64,000 nt of DNA from JANLYC01 sp963750495 (GTDB lineage Bacteria > Actinomycetota > Actinomycetes > Propionibacteriales > Nocardioidaceae): the NCBI GenBank assembly GCA_963750495.1, contig CAVVQV010000007.1, forward strand, positions 124,001-188,000. Reading direction: 5' to 3'. How positions within the stretch are numbered: position 1 is the first letter of the stretch; every line of letters begins with the position of its first letter. The translations under genes were made by a program, and so were the position numbers. The notes beneath the pieces are model-generated. The model was given only the letters and a program-made list of their open reading frames with translations, did no database searches and had not been told where the DNA came from. Shown piece by piece: positions 9,696-17,337 of the stretch.

Positions 9696-10229
9696 ATGAA
9701 CATCGACCGATCAGCGAGAAGGCCGGCTCACCACCGTCCGACGCTCACCGTGGCTGGAACGTTGGCCCTGGCTACGGCGATCCTGGTCCCGGGGTCGGTG
9801 CCGTCGGCCGCCGGGACTACCTCGACGCGGCCGGCCTGCACGTCGATCCGGGCGGAGCTGGGCCGCGTTGGCGCGGCCGCCGGGTCGACGTACCAGACCA
9901 TCCGGCTGCGCAACACCGGGACGACCACCTGCCGCATCGGTGGCTATCCGCTGGTGGAGTACGTCAACCGCCACCACCACCTGATCGGCTGGCCGGCCGG
10001 CCGCGACCGGATGAAGCACCACGCGCACACCCTGGCTGCCGGCCAGGCTGCGAGAACCGTGCTCGTGATCCCTGACCCGGGCAACTTCCCGCCGATCGAC
10101 TGCCTGGCGCACAACGCTCACCGGATCCGGGTCCGCGTGGGTTCGTCGGCGGCGTCGTACCTGAGGTGGGATCAGCAGGAGTGCACCACCCGGTTCGGCC
10201 GGAGCATGGTCGCGCCGGTACGCCGCTGA
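9696..10229 (+). CDS. Secreted DUF4232 protein
   Basis: A 177-residue protein with an N-terminal signal (basic start, then LTVAGTLALATAILVPGSV) and a DUF4232 beta-sandwich: CTSIRAELG, then IRLRNTGTTTCRIGGYPLVEYV, then FPPIDCLAHNAHRIRVRV. Four conserved cysteines are placed to form disulfides outside the membrane. Function of the domain is unknown; it is common in exported actinobacterial proteins. The gene ends just before the hairpin at 10292-10337. Confidence 0.82.
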   Translation: MNIDRSARRPAHHRPTLTVAGTLALATAILVPGSVPSAAGTTSTRPACTSIRAELGRVGAAAGSTYQTIRLRNTGTTTCRIGGYPLVEYVNRHHHLIGWPAGRDRMKHHAHTLAAGQAARTVLVIPDPGNFPPIDCLAHNAHRIRVRVGSSAASYLRWDQQECTTRFGRSMVAPVRR

Positions 10230-10291
10230 CCTGGCGGCCACCACAGCCGTCCGAGAGGACTGGCCAAGGCGGATCCTCAGTCCCCCACCGA

Positions 10292-10337
10292 CGTTTGCCT
10301 AGTTGACCAGCCACCTGGCTTGTGAACTAGGCAAACG
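10292..10337. terminator. Bidirectional hairpin, first copy of a repeat
   Basis: CGTTTGCCTAGTT and AACTAGGCAAACG form perfect 13-bp arms, with AGCCA-CC-TGGCT stacked inside. It sits between convergent genes and its right arm contains the TAG stop codon of the thioesterase gene. A related hairpin with the same outer arm and the same inner AGCCAG/CTGGCT lies at 25066-25107, also between convergent genes. No U tract is present, so termination is inferred from position and stability. Confidence 0.65.
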
Positions 10338-10731
10338 CGGAGCGCGCGAGGAAGCGGGCGGTCGCGACGATGATGCGGGTGATCTCGCCATGGGCCACCA
10401 CCACCCCATCGTGCTGAGCTGCCTCGACCTGGAAGCGCAGCAGCCGACCGTCGACATGGACGAGCTCGCAGCGGGTGACGACCGTGCCGCCGACCGGCGT
10501 GGCCCGCACGTGCTCGAGGTTCATCCGCGTGCCCACGGACGACTCGTCGGGGCCGACGTAGGACGTGATCGCTGCGCAGGTGGCCTCCTCGAGCCAGGCC
10601 AGCAGCCGCGGACTCCCCAGCACGGCCAGCGTGCCGGAGCCGAGGGCGGCCGCGGTGTCGGCGTCCGTCACGACGTGTTCCGCCGACGCGGTCAGGCCGG
10701 GGCGGAAAGGGTCGCCAGGCGCTACGGACAT
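10327..10731 (-). CDS. Hotdog-fold thioesterase, FlK-like
   Basis: A 134-residue single hotdog domain of the fluoroacetyl-CoA thioesterase-like (FlK) group: AEHVVTDADTAAALGSGTLAVLGSPRLLAWLE followed by the Glu-containing helix and MNLEHVRATPVGGTVV. It should hydrolyse small acyl-CoA esters in the cytoplasm; the substrate is unknown. AAGGAGGA lies 8 bp before the ATG at 10731, which excludes the longer upstream reading. Its stop codon lies inside the terminator hairpin at 10292-10337. Confidence 0.85.
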   Translation of the reverse strand: MSVAPGDPFRPGLTASAEHVVTDADTAAALGSGTLAVLGSPRLLAWLEEATCAAITSYVGPDESSVGTRMNLEHVRATPVGGTVVTRCELVHVDGRLLRFQVEAAQHDGVVVAHGEITRIIVATARFLARSAFA

Positions 10732-10836
10732 CGCCGATTCCTCCTTCGGGTGGTGAATCTGCGACACTAGCGGGACAGACCTGTCTCGAGAGACGCGCCA
10801 AGACCTGGCACCACATTCCGCAACGAGGAGGACCAG

Positions 10837-10911
10837 ATGGGCAAGACCGGACGCAAGCGCCGTTCCCGCCGCAAGAACAAGGCCAACCACGGCAAGCGCC
10901 CCAACGCCTGA
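10837..10911 (+). CDS. 24-residue bL37-type 50S ribosomal protein
   Basis: A very small, strongly basic protein, MGKTGRKRRSRRKNK then ANHGKRPNA. The ending NHGKRPN(A/S) is typical of the small actinobacterial large-subunit protein bL37 first seen in mycobacterial ribosome structures. It has an excellent ribosome site (GAGGAGGAC, 5-6 bp before the ATG) and a strong terminator immediately after it, so it is a complete single-gene unit despite its size. I am sure it is a gene; the bL37 name rests on the memory of that motif. Confidence 0.78.
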   Translation: MGKTGRKRRSRRKNKANHGKRPNA

Positions 10912-10937
10912 TCTGAGGCCGTTGACGTACGACGTCG

Positions 10938-10972
10938 AAGAGCCCCGCTCCCCCTGAGGGAGCGGGGCTCTT
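10938..10972 (+). terminator. Strong intrinsic terminator after bL37 gene
   Basis: A 15-bp perfect GC-rich stem (AAGAGCCCCGCTCCC pairing with GGGAGCGGGGCTCTT) around a 5-nt loop, 26 bp after the bL37 stop. The 3' side ends TTCTCG, a short U-rich tail. Confidence 0.85.
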
Positions 10973-10999
10973 CTCGTCCGGCGCCGTCAGGAGGGGGAC

Positions 11000-11790
11000 T
11001 CAGGCGCGAACGAGCTCGACCAGCGATATCGCCGGCATGGGCAGGGTGAACTCCACCGACACGGTGCCGTCGTCGGCCATGGTCACGTCGTGCGGTGCGG
11101 TGACGAGGTCGAGACGGTCGGCCTCGACCAGCTGAGCCCACTGCTCGTCGTCGGGCCAGTCTGCCCGTCACTGCGCAGCCTCGACCAGACGCCGGGCAGG
11201 TTCGAGTGGTCAGCGTCGACCCGATGGTGGTGCACGGCGTACGACGCTCCCGCCTCCAGTCCGCTCCAGGTCAGCCGCACCTCACGTTCGAGCCGGGAGT
11301 CCCCAGCCGCCTTCGTCTGGTCGAGAGTGAAGTTCCAGACCAGGAGTGCCTGCGCGCCGGACACGTCGTCGCGCGTGGCGATGGCCTGCACGAGGGAGCC
11401 ACCCCCGTCCCCGGAGTGCCGCACCGGCACCCGGGTGTCACGCAGCCGCTCGAGCAGCGCATACGCCCACCACCGCGGCTTGCGCAGCTCTCCCACCGTC
11501 CGCAGTCCGAACCCGCCGTGCAGCAGCGCCGGTGGGCGACCCAGCTCCTCGAAGTGGTCCGACACGACCCAGTACGACAGTGACTCGATCCGGCCGATGG
11601 CGCTCGCCATGCCCTGCAGCAGGAACACGCCGGCGAGGACTGCGTCGCTGACCTCGTCGAAGTGAGTCGGCGTGACGCCCCACTCCGTCCACCAGATCGG
11701 CGTGCCGGTCCGACCGTGCCGCTCCAGCGCCGGCCGGAAGTCCAGCGGCGGGCTGCCGTAGGTATGGGTGCTCACGAGGTCCACCCGCGC
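11000..11790 (-). pseudogene. GH39 beta-xylosidase-like remnant
   Basis: The C-terminal half of a glycoside hydrolase family 39 protein: VSTHTYGSPPLDFRP, IWWTEWGVTPTHF (with the nucleophile-type Glu) and YWVVSDHFEELG. Two lesions are visible. First, homology stops abruptly at about 11787, so the N-terminal half, including the acid/base region, is missing and the flanking DNA is unrelated. Second, a one-base frameshift at about 11158-11164 moves the true C-terminus (WPDDEQWAQLVEADR to a stop at 11000) into another frame. Full-length family members are near 500 residues. The remnant lies just downstream of rsrA. Confidence 0.8.
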
Positions 11791-11890
11791 ACCAGACGAG
11801 CAACCCCTACGTGGCCGAAATGTGCGAACGATCCGACGGCTTCGCGGCGGGCCGCGTCCCTCGGATCGTGTCGGTGCAGCGATGCTTCGG

Positions 11891-12169
11891 TCAGCCGAGC
11901 TCCCGGCCCTCGCCGATCTCGATCTGGACCTGGCGGATGGAGAACATCACCCGCTGGCGCAGCTCGACAGGAGCGCGTTCGGCGCAGGAACGCGCCACCA
12001 GCGCCTTGACCATCCGCTCGAGGTCGACCTCGCGCAGGCACGGTCCGCACTCGTCGAGGTGCGTCTGGATCTGCTCGCAGCTGGCGCCGTCGAGCTCGTT
12101 GTCGATGAAGACATAGACCCGGTCGAGGATCTCGCTGCAGTCGACGTCGTGATGCTTGCCGCAACTCAT
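11891..12169 (-). CDS. rsrA: Zinc anti-sigma factor RsrA
   Basis: A 92-residue redox-sensing anti-sigma factor that sequesters SigR until thiol oxidation releases zinc. The ZAS signature is complete: Cys11, then His37-x3-Cys41-x2-Cys44 in THLDECGPC. The ATG overlaps the last codon and stop of sigR by 4 bp (ATGA), giving coupled translation and a fixed stoichiometry. The distal promoter is the sigma-R promoter at 12932-12958, so the pair should be autoinduced under disulfide stress. Confidence 0.94.
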   Translation of the reverse strand: MSCGKHHDVDCSEILDRVYVFIDNELDGASCEQIQTHLDECGPCLREVDLERMVKALVARSCAERAPVELRQRVMFSIRQVQIEIGEGRELG

Positions 12170-12885
12170 GAAGTGACCTCCGCTTCGCGCTCCGGCTCGG
12201 CCAGGCCACGCTCGCGGGCATAGTCGCCCAACAGGCTCCGGAGCTGGTTACGACCGCGGTGCAGGCGAGACATCACGGTGCCGACCGGCGTCCCCATGAT
12301 CTCGGCGATCTCTTTGTAGGCGAAACCCTCGACGTCGGCGAGGTAGACGGCGAGCCGGAAGTCCTCGGGGATCGCCTGCAACGCGTCTTTGACCGCGCTG
12401 TCCGGCAGATGCTCGAGCGCCTCGGCCTCAGCAGACTTCAGGCCCGTCGACATGTGCGTCTCGGCGCGAGCAAGCTGCCAGTCCTCGATCGACTCGTGCG
12501 AGTCCTGGATCGGCTGCCGCTGCTTCTTGCGGTAGCCGTTGATGAACGCGTTGGTCAGGATCCGGTAGAGCCACGCCTTGAGGTTGGTGCCTTCCTTGAA
12601 CTGGTGGAAGGCAGCGAACGCCTTGGCGTAGGTCTCCTGCACGAGATCCTCGGCGTCATGAGGATTGCGCGTCATCCGCATCGCAGCGGAATAGAGCTGG
12701 TCGATGTAGATCATGGCGTCGCGCTCGAAGCGAGCAGTGCGCTCTTCGGCCGTCTCGACGTCGGTCTCGGGTGAGGGTGTCATCACGGGCAAGCCTAGCG
12801 GCCATTCCCGACGCTCGATCTCCTCGAGCACTCCGTCGACCCGACTACGGCCGATGGGCGCCGGGACGTCGGCGGCGCTGAGCAT
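12166..12885 (-). CDS. sigR: ECF sigma factor SigR (SigH orthologue)
   Basis: The thiol-oxidative-stress sigma factor. Region 2 shows MRMTRNPHDAEDLVQETY and LKAWLYRILTNAFIN; region 4 has YKEIAEIMGTPVGTVMSRLHRG. The start is uncertain. ATG at 12885 has GAGGAGG 10 bp upstream and gives 239 residues. ATG at 12783 (MTPSPETDV...) gives the usual short form. An ATG at 12954 lies inside the -35 box of its own promoter, so it can be used only from a promoter further upstream. Streptomyces coelicolor makes a stable SigR and an N-terminally extended unstable form; the choice of starts here resembles that. Translation is coupled to rsrA. Confidence 0.93.
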   Translation of the reverse strand: MLSAADVPAPIGRSRVDGVLEEIERREWPLGLPVMTPSPETDVETAEERTARFERDAMIYIDQLYSAAMRMTRNPHDAEDLVQETYAKAFAAFHQFKEGTNLKAWLYRILTNAFINGYRKKQRQPIQDSHESIEDWQLARAETHMSTGLKSAEAEALEHLPDSAVKDALQAIPEDFRLAVYLADVEGFAYKEIAEIMGTPVGTVMSRLHRGRNQLRSLLGDYARERGLAEPEREAEVTS

Positions 12886-12931
12886 GATGACAAGGCCTCC
12901 TCGAGATGACGGTGGGTCGATCAGGAGTGCC

Positions 12932-12958
12932 AACCAGCGGCGCCTCCCGATCATTCCC
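12932..12958 (-). promoter_or_regulatory. Sigma-R autoregulatory promoter
   Basis: Read on the reverse strand, GGGAAT (12958-12953), an 18-bp spacer and GTT (12934-12932) match the known SigR/SigH consensus GGAAT-N18/19-GTT exactly. The -10 element lies 47 bp before the ATG at 12885, so transcription should start at about 12925, inside the longest possible sigR reading frame. Confidence 0.85.
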
Positions 12959-12966
12959 GGCAGGCG

Positions 12967-13599
12967 TCAGGCGATCCGCGCGGTGACCCACTCGACAACC
13001 GCCTCGACCAGCAGGCCCAACGTCTCGTCCTGAGAAAGCGCGGCACTCTTCGGGACCTTGAAGCCGTGATCGCCGTCGGGGATCGCCGTGAGCTCGATGC
13101 CGTCGGGGAACTGCTCGGGCGACCCGAACGTGTCCCGTTCACCCTGCACGACGAACGTGGGTACGCCGGCGCCCAGCAGCTCGCCGACTCGCGAGGCCTC
13201 GGGTCGGCCGGGCGGGTGCAGGGGGAACGCCAAAGCCAGGCAGCCGACTGCTCCGAGCGCCAGCGCGGAGCGGCACGCCACCCGAGCCCCGGCGCTGCGA
13301 CCACCGAGCACGATCGGTGTCCGCACCCGGATGGCGTCCAGGCAGCTGCGCGTCGCGTCGTCCAGCACTGCCGGTCGGGCCGCGACCTTCTTGCCGGCCA
13401 CGTGCCAGGGCTGCTCGATCCGGAACACCGAGATACCTTGCCGCGGTAGCGCCTCGGCCAGCGCGACCAGATCGGGCGAGTCCTCACCGCGACCGGCACC
13501 GTGGCCCAGGACCAGCGTGACGGCCGGGCGGCGGGCTCGGTCGACGTGCAGGCGCGCATCGCCGTGCTCGGTCTCTACGACCCGGACCTCCGTGCTCAT
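12967..13599 (-). CDS. Alpha/beta hydrolase, Tex30/dienelactone-like
   Basis: A 210-residue hydrolase with LVLGHGAGRGED (oxyanion-side loop), the nucleophile elbow IVLGGRSAGARVA (Ser in GRSAG) and the catalytic His in IPDGDHGFKVP. This is the compact KANL3/Tex30-like group, often annotated as dienelactone hydrolase. The substrate is unknown. The ATG at 13599 overlaps the stop of the YedK gene (ATGA), so both belong to one transcription unit. In mycobacteria the YedK orthologue sits in the same neighbourhood near sigH. Confidence 0.85.
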   Translation of the reverse strand: MSTEVRVVETEHGDARLHVDRARRPAVTLVLGHGAGRGEDSPDLVALAEALPRQGISVFRIEQPWHVAGKKVAARPAVLDDATRSCLDAIRVRTPIVLGGRSAGARVACRSALALGAVGCLALAFPLHPPGRPEASRVGELLGAGVPTFVVQGERDTFGSPEQFPDGIELTAIPDGDHGFKVPKSAALSQDETLGLLVEAVVEWVTARIA

Positions 13600-14375
13600 C
13601 GACCACCAGAGGCGTGGACCGCCTCCATCCCCTCGACCGGGATCGGCTCCATGAGCGCACGGCCGTTGTTGCGCACGTTGTTGACATCGGTGGCGACGGG
13701 ATAGGCCTCGAGTCGACCCGGCGCAGCCGGCACCAGCAGCCGGGCCAGGTCGCCGGGGTCGTCGATCGTGGCGTCGAGCCAGGTGTCGTACCGGGCGGCC
13801 TCGACCAACATCGGCATCCGGTCGTGGATGTGCCCGACGGCGTCCTCGGCGGTCGTGGTGATCACCGTCGCCGACCAGACGAAGGCGTCGGGCGCGTCCT
13901 CGTCGACCTCGCGGTTGCGCCAGATCTCGTAGAGGCCGGCCATCGCCATGATCCCGCCGTCCGCGGGGTGGATGAAGAAGGGCTGCTTGAGCGGCTTGCC
14001 GGACTTGCCGAGTTTGTCGGTCGGGTACCACTCGTAGTAGCCGTCGGCCGGAAGCAGGCAGCGCCGCTTGGCCAGGGCACGTTTGAAGGCCGGCTTCTGA
14101 CTCAGCGTCTCGATCCGGGCGTTGATCATCCGGTTGCCGATCGACCTGTCCTTCGCCCAGGACGGGATCAGCCCCCATCGCACGGTGGTGAGCCGTCGCT
14201 CGGCACGGGTGTCCTGCGGCGCATCACGGGGGACCCGGTCCATGACGGCGTAGACCGGCTTGGTCGGGGCGACGTTGTAGTCGGGCTCGAGCGACTCCTT
14301 GACCAGGTTGTGGTCGACCTCGAACTCCTCGACGAGGTCTTCGGGTCGTCGGCTCGATGCGTATCGCCCACACAT
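13596..14375 (-). CDS. YedK/HMCES-family abasic-site protein
   Basis: A 259-residue SOS response-associated protein that crosslinks to abasic sites in single-stranded DNA through Cys2. The start MCGRYASS gives Cys2 after methionine removal. Conserved YNVAPTKPVYAV, GLIPSWAKD, INARIETL, LLPADGYYEW (with the catalytic-type Glu) and HDRMPMLV (with the His) are all present, so it should be active. It acts in genome maintenance and is translationally coupled to the downstream hydrolase. Position between sigR and aroA matches Rv3226c in M. tuberculosis. Confidence 0.94.
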   Translation of the reverse strand: MCGRYASSRRPEDLVEEFEVDHNLVKESLEPDYNVAPTKPVYAVMDRVPRDAPQDTRAERRLTTVRWGLIPSWAKDRSIGNRMINARIETLSQKPAFKRALAKRRCLLPADGYYEWYPTDKLGKSGKPLKQPFFIHPADGGIMAMAGLYEIWRNREVDEDAPDAFVWSATVITTTAEDAVGHIHDRMPMLVEAARYDTWLDATIDDPGDLARLLVPAAPGRLEAYPVATDVNNVRNNGRALMEPIPVEGMEAVHASGGR

Positions 14376-14488
14376 GCAGACAGCCTGTCACAGGGCTCCG
14401 ACGTCAGCAGTCAGCGTCCGGGTGGCTCGGCGAGTGGCGCCGGCCGGCGCCGGTGTCGGGTGGGATCCGAGGACCAGCTCGTGGTTGC

Positions 14489-15202
14489 TCAGCGAGCCAG
14501 CTCGTCGAGCACGATGTCGGCCGAATCCTGGGTCGCCGGCAGCCCCTCGACCCACACTCTGGTCGCGATCCCACCTTCGGCGTGCCAGTCGTCGAGCAGG
14601 CCACGGAGCGCGGCCAGGCTAGCGCCGAGCCGATCGTTCCGGCGGACCACAGCCACGGCCCGAGACACGGTGACCCGACCGATGGACTCGTCGCCGGTGT
14701 AGACACGGCGTAGGCACTCGGCGACATCGACCAGACGGAGCACGCGGTCGAAGTGCGACATGGGCTTCCAGGCGGGGTCGATCTCGACGACGACGAGCGC
14801 GTGCGAAGCCGTGGTGGCACCGGTGCGCGTCTGCTCGCGGTACATCTCCAGGACCTTCGACCGCACGTGCGCCATCGACGCAAGCCCGGTGAGCGGGTCC
14901 TCGCACGACACGGCATGCAGGAAGCGCAACGACGCGTCGGCCCAGGCGGTGGAGATCGCGCGGACGACCTCGAAGGCGGGCTCGCCGGCGTTCGACACGC
15001 TCCGATAGGTGAGCGCGACGTCGGTCAGGACGTCGTCGAGGGTGGCGCCGTCCCCAGCGGCGAGCCGTCCGATCTCCTGCGCTGCCGCGATGATCGCCCC
15101 GTTGTAACGCAAAGCGTCGGCGAGCGGCTCGAAGCCGGCGGGTACCCGCGCCGCTCCGGAGCCCGTGGAGCCTTTTCGCTGCAATATGTCGAACAGCACC
15201 AT
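14489..15202 (-). CDS. Degenerate GGDEF-like protein
   Basis: A 237-residue protein. The stretch SCEDPLTGLASMAHVRSKV matches the beginning of a GGDEF (diguanylate cyclase) domain, but no GG(D/E)EF active-site loop follows, so it cannot be expected to make c-di-GMP. The N-terminal half is helical. The actinobacterial family exists but its role is unknown; a regulatory or nucleotide-binding task is only a guess. It is divergent from the ECF sigma gene at 15343, with a 140-bp shared upstream region. Confidence 0.65.
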   Translation of the reverse strand: MVLFDILQRKGSTGSGAARVPAGFEPLADALRYNGAIIAAAQEIGRLAAGDGATLDDVLTDVALTYRSVSNAGEPAFEVVRAISTAWADASLRFLHAVSCEDPLTGLASMAHVRSKVLEMYREQTRTGATTASHALVVVEIDPAWKPMSHFDRVLRLVDVAECLRRVYTGDESIGRVTVSRAVAVVRRNDRLGASLAALRGLLDDWHAEGGIATRVWVEGLPATQDSADIVLDELAR

Positions 15203-15342
15203 GCGCCGTTCCCTTCCGCGAGGAACTTGTCTAGTCGGGGAGAAGACGGCGGTTTATGGTTTCTATGACGCGGAAGTGCGGGCGGGATACGCTCGACACA
15301 CCACAGCGTTAGGAAAGGGTGACGTAGAGTCACATTTGCCGC

Positions 15343-17112
15343 ATGAACAACCCCTTGGCATCGGATCTCAACGCCCCGAGTGACGGCGAGCTCATCGCGG
15401 CCGTTCGCGGTGGTGACCGGCATGCCTACGGGATGCTGTTCGAACGGCACCGGACCGCGGCGCTGCGGCTGGCCCGCCAGCTGGCAGGGGCCAGCGACGC
15501 CGACGACCTCGTCTCTGACGCGTTCGTCAAGGTTCTCAAGGTCCTCTCCGCCGGAGGCGGTCCCGACCTGGCCTTCCGGCCCTACCTGCTCACCGCCGTA
15601 CGACGCCTGCACGTCGACCGGATCAGGCACAACGCCCGGGTCCGACCGACCGACGAGCTCGACACCTTCGACCCAGGCGTCCCGTTCACGGACCCGGCGG
15701 TGCAGGAGTTCGAGAACCTGGCCGCCTCCAAGGCCTTCAACTCGTTGCCCGAACGCTGGCAGCTCGTCCTGTGGCACGTCGAGGTCGAGGGTCAGAAGCC
15801 TGCCGAGGTGGCCGTGCTGCTCGGCATGTCCCCCAACAGCGTCTCCGCGCTCGCCTACCGGGCGCGCGAGGGTCTGCGCCAGGCCTACCTGCAGATGCAC
15901 ATGGCCGACACCGCGGCCGAGGAGTGCCGCTGGGTGACCGAGCGCCTCGGCGCGCGGGTCCGGAACGGCCTGTCCCGTCGTGACACCGTCAAGGTCGACG
16001 AGCACCTGGATGAGTGCGCGCGTTGCTCGGCGGTCTATGTCGAGCTGTCCGAGGTCAACTCCAACCTCTCGGGCATCCTCGCGCCGCTGCTGCTCGGTGC
16101 TGCCGCCGCCGGCTACCTGTCGTCGGGTGGCGGCAGTGCCGTCGGCGTCGCCGGGTTCCTCTTCAAGGCCCGCCACTTCCTGGCGACACACGGCGGCATC
16201 GCGGGAGCCTCGACGGCCGCCAGCGTGGTGGCCGTAGGGGTCGCCACGGTCGTCATCGTCAACGCCACGGGTGGCGCGCAGCGCGAGACCGCCTCAGACA
16301 TCCCTCGTGTCATCGTCCCGGCTCCCTCGAGCTCGGCCGGCAGCAGGGACCCCGGAGCCTCGACCGGCACCACGCCAGGGGCTCCTGGGCAGACACCGCC
16401 GTCCAAGGGGCCGGGCATGCTGGCGCCGCCGCTCGGGAGTGCTTTCCCCACGGTGCTGATCCCGGCGACATCGACGACCGACGCGACCACGTCGACGACC
16501 GACACGATGTCGACCACCGCCATCGACCCCACCACCGGGGACACGACCGGCACCACCGGAGCGACCACCAGCTCGTCCGCAACCACGGCGACGACCTCGA
16601 CGGACCCCACGACGTCGTCGACGACCTCCTCGAGCGGCGGCACCACCTCGTCGACCACCACCTCGACGGACCCCACGACGTCGACGACCACGACCACGGA
16701 CCCCTCGACGTCGACGACCAGTACGACAACCACAACCACTACGACCACGACCACCACGACGCCGCCCGTGCCGACCTTTGACGTGGCCTTCGGCCCGCCC
16801 GTGCTTGCTGGTTCCGGTGCGTTCTTCACCTATACGTCCGACCTCGTGGTGACCCGTGGAGCGGCGACGGGCCGGGTCAAGGTGGTGATCGAGGGCACCA
16901 ACGCCCTGTTCGGCGTCCTGGATGAAGGCGACTGGGACTGCCACAGCCCGACGATTCTCGACTGGAAGTGGAAGTGCACGAACGACGCACAGAACCTCGA
17001 CAACTCACCGATCAGGCTGGGTGCATCCTTCCTGCTGGGCAGTGGTCACATCACAGCCACGGCACGGGCCCAACACGGCGTCACGGTGTCGGATTCGTGG
17101 TATTACCCGTAG
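15343..17112 (+). CDS. ECF sigma factor fused to membrane anti-sigma and Thr-rich region
   Basis: A 589-residue fusion. Residues 15-95 are sigma region 2 (HAYGMLFERHRTAALRLAR, ASDADDLVSDAFVKVLK) and about 125-180 are region 4 (LPERWQLVLWHVEVE, LGMSPNSVSALAYRAREG). A zinc-finger anti-sigma motif follows (KVDEHLDECARC: His-x3-Cys-x2-Cys, about 217-225), then hydrophobic segments (about 250-270 and 295-315). About 150 Thr/Ser/Pro-rich residues (330-485) and a C-terminal domain without recognised family complete it. The anchor implies that the Thr-rich part and C-terminus are outside the cell and the sigma part inside. The DNA for the Thr-rich part is repetitive. It may be released by proteolysis. 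Confidence 0.88.
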   Translation: MNNPLASDLNAPSDGELIAAVRGGDRHAYGMLFERHRTAALRLARQLAGASDADDLVSDAFVKVLKVLSAGGGPDLAFRPYLLTAVRRLHVDRIRHNARVRPTDELDTFDPGVPFTDPAVQEFENLAASKAFNSLPERWQLVLWHVEVEGQKPAEVAVLLGMSPNSVSALAYRAREGLRQAYLQMHMADTAAEECRWVTERLGARVRNGLSRRDTVKVDEHLDECARCSAVYVELSEVNSNLSGILAPLLLGAAAAGYLSSGGGSAVGVAGFLFKARHFLATHGGIAGASTAASVVAVGVATVVIVNATGGAQRETASDIPRVIVPAPSSSAGSRDPGASTGTTPGAPGQTPPSKGPGMLAPPLGSAFPTVLIPATSTTDATTSTTDTMSTTAIDPTTGDTTGTTGATTSSSATTATTSTDPTTSSTTSSSGGTTSSTTTSTDPTTSTTTTTDPSTSTTSTTTTTTTTTTTTTPPVPTFDVAFGPPVLAGSGAFFTYTSDLVVTRGAATGRVKVVIEGTNALFGVLDEGDWDCHSPTILDWKWKCTNDAQNLDNSPIRLGASFLLGSGHITATARAQHGVTVSDSWYYP

Positions 17113-17117
17113 GCCCC

Positions 17118-17123
17118 TAGAAT
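17118..17123 (+). promoter_or_regulatory. Promoter -10 for the T-box leader
   Basis: TAGAAT, a good -10 box, lies 6 bp after the ECF gene stop and would start transcription near 17130, exactly where the conserved leader begins. Confidence 0.45.
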
Positions 17124-17127
17124 CGGT

Positions 17128-17336
17128 GGCGCAGCGACGACGAAGACGAGTAGTCGTGGGTCACCGCACGTACAGAGAGCCGCCGGCAGCTGAGAAGGCG
17201 GACGTCGGTCCCGCGATGAAGACACTTCCGAGCTGAGCACGACCAGAGGCCGACGACGCCGTCGGCGAAGGTGTGGTGGCACAGCGAACTTGCCCGTCGC
17301 CCACACCTCCGGGGCTACCGACCCAGGAGGTGAACC
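17128..17336 (+). ncRNA. Translational T-box riboswitch, aspartate specifier
   Basis: The leader has T-box landmarks in order: the Stem I base GACGAAGACGAGTAGT (17139-17154), AGAGAG and the CTGAGAAGGCGG distal part (17172-17201), the specifier GAC (17221-17223) in TGAAGACACTTCC, and the T-box element GTGGCACAGCG (17276-17286). TGGC can pair with a tRNA ending GCCA, as tRNA-Asp does. GGTGTGG (17270-17276) pairs with CCACACC (17301-17307) in the tRNA-bound form. Otherwise CACCTCC (17304-17310) pairs with the Shine-Dalgarno GGAGGTG (17326-17332). The two pairings exclude each other, giving control of translation. Confidence 0.82.
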
Positions 17337-17337
17337 C

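Noticed and set aside
10940..11790. Intact GH39 enzyme
   Set aside because: Homology begins in the middle of the family and the true C-terminus is out of frame, so it is listed as a pseudogene.
12886..12954. ATG at 12954 as the normal sigR start
   Set aside because: It overlaps the -35 element of the sigma-R promoter, so the induced transcript does not contain it; kept only as a possible extended form.
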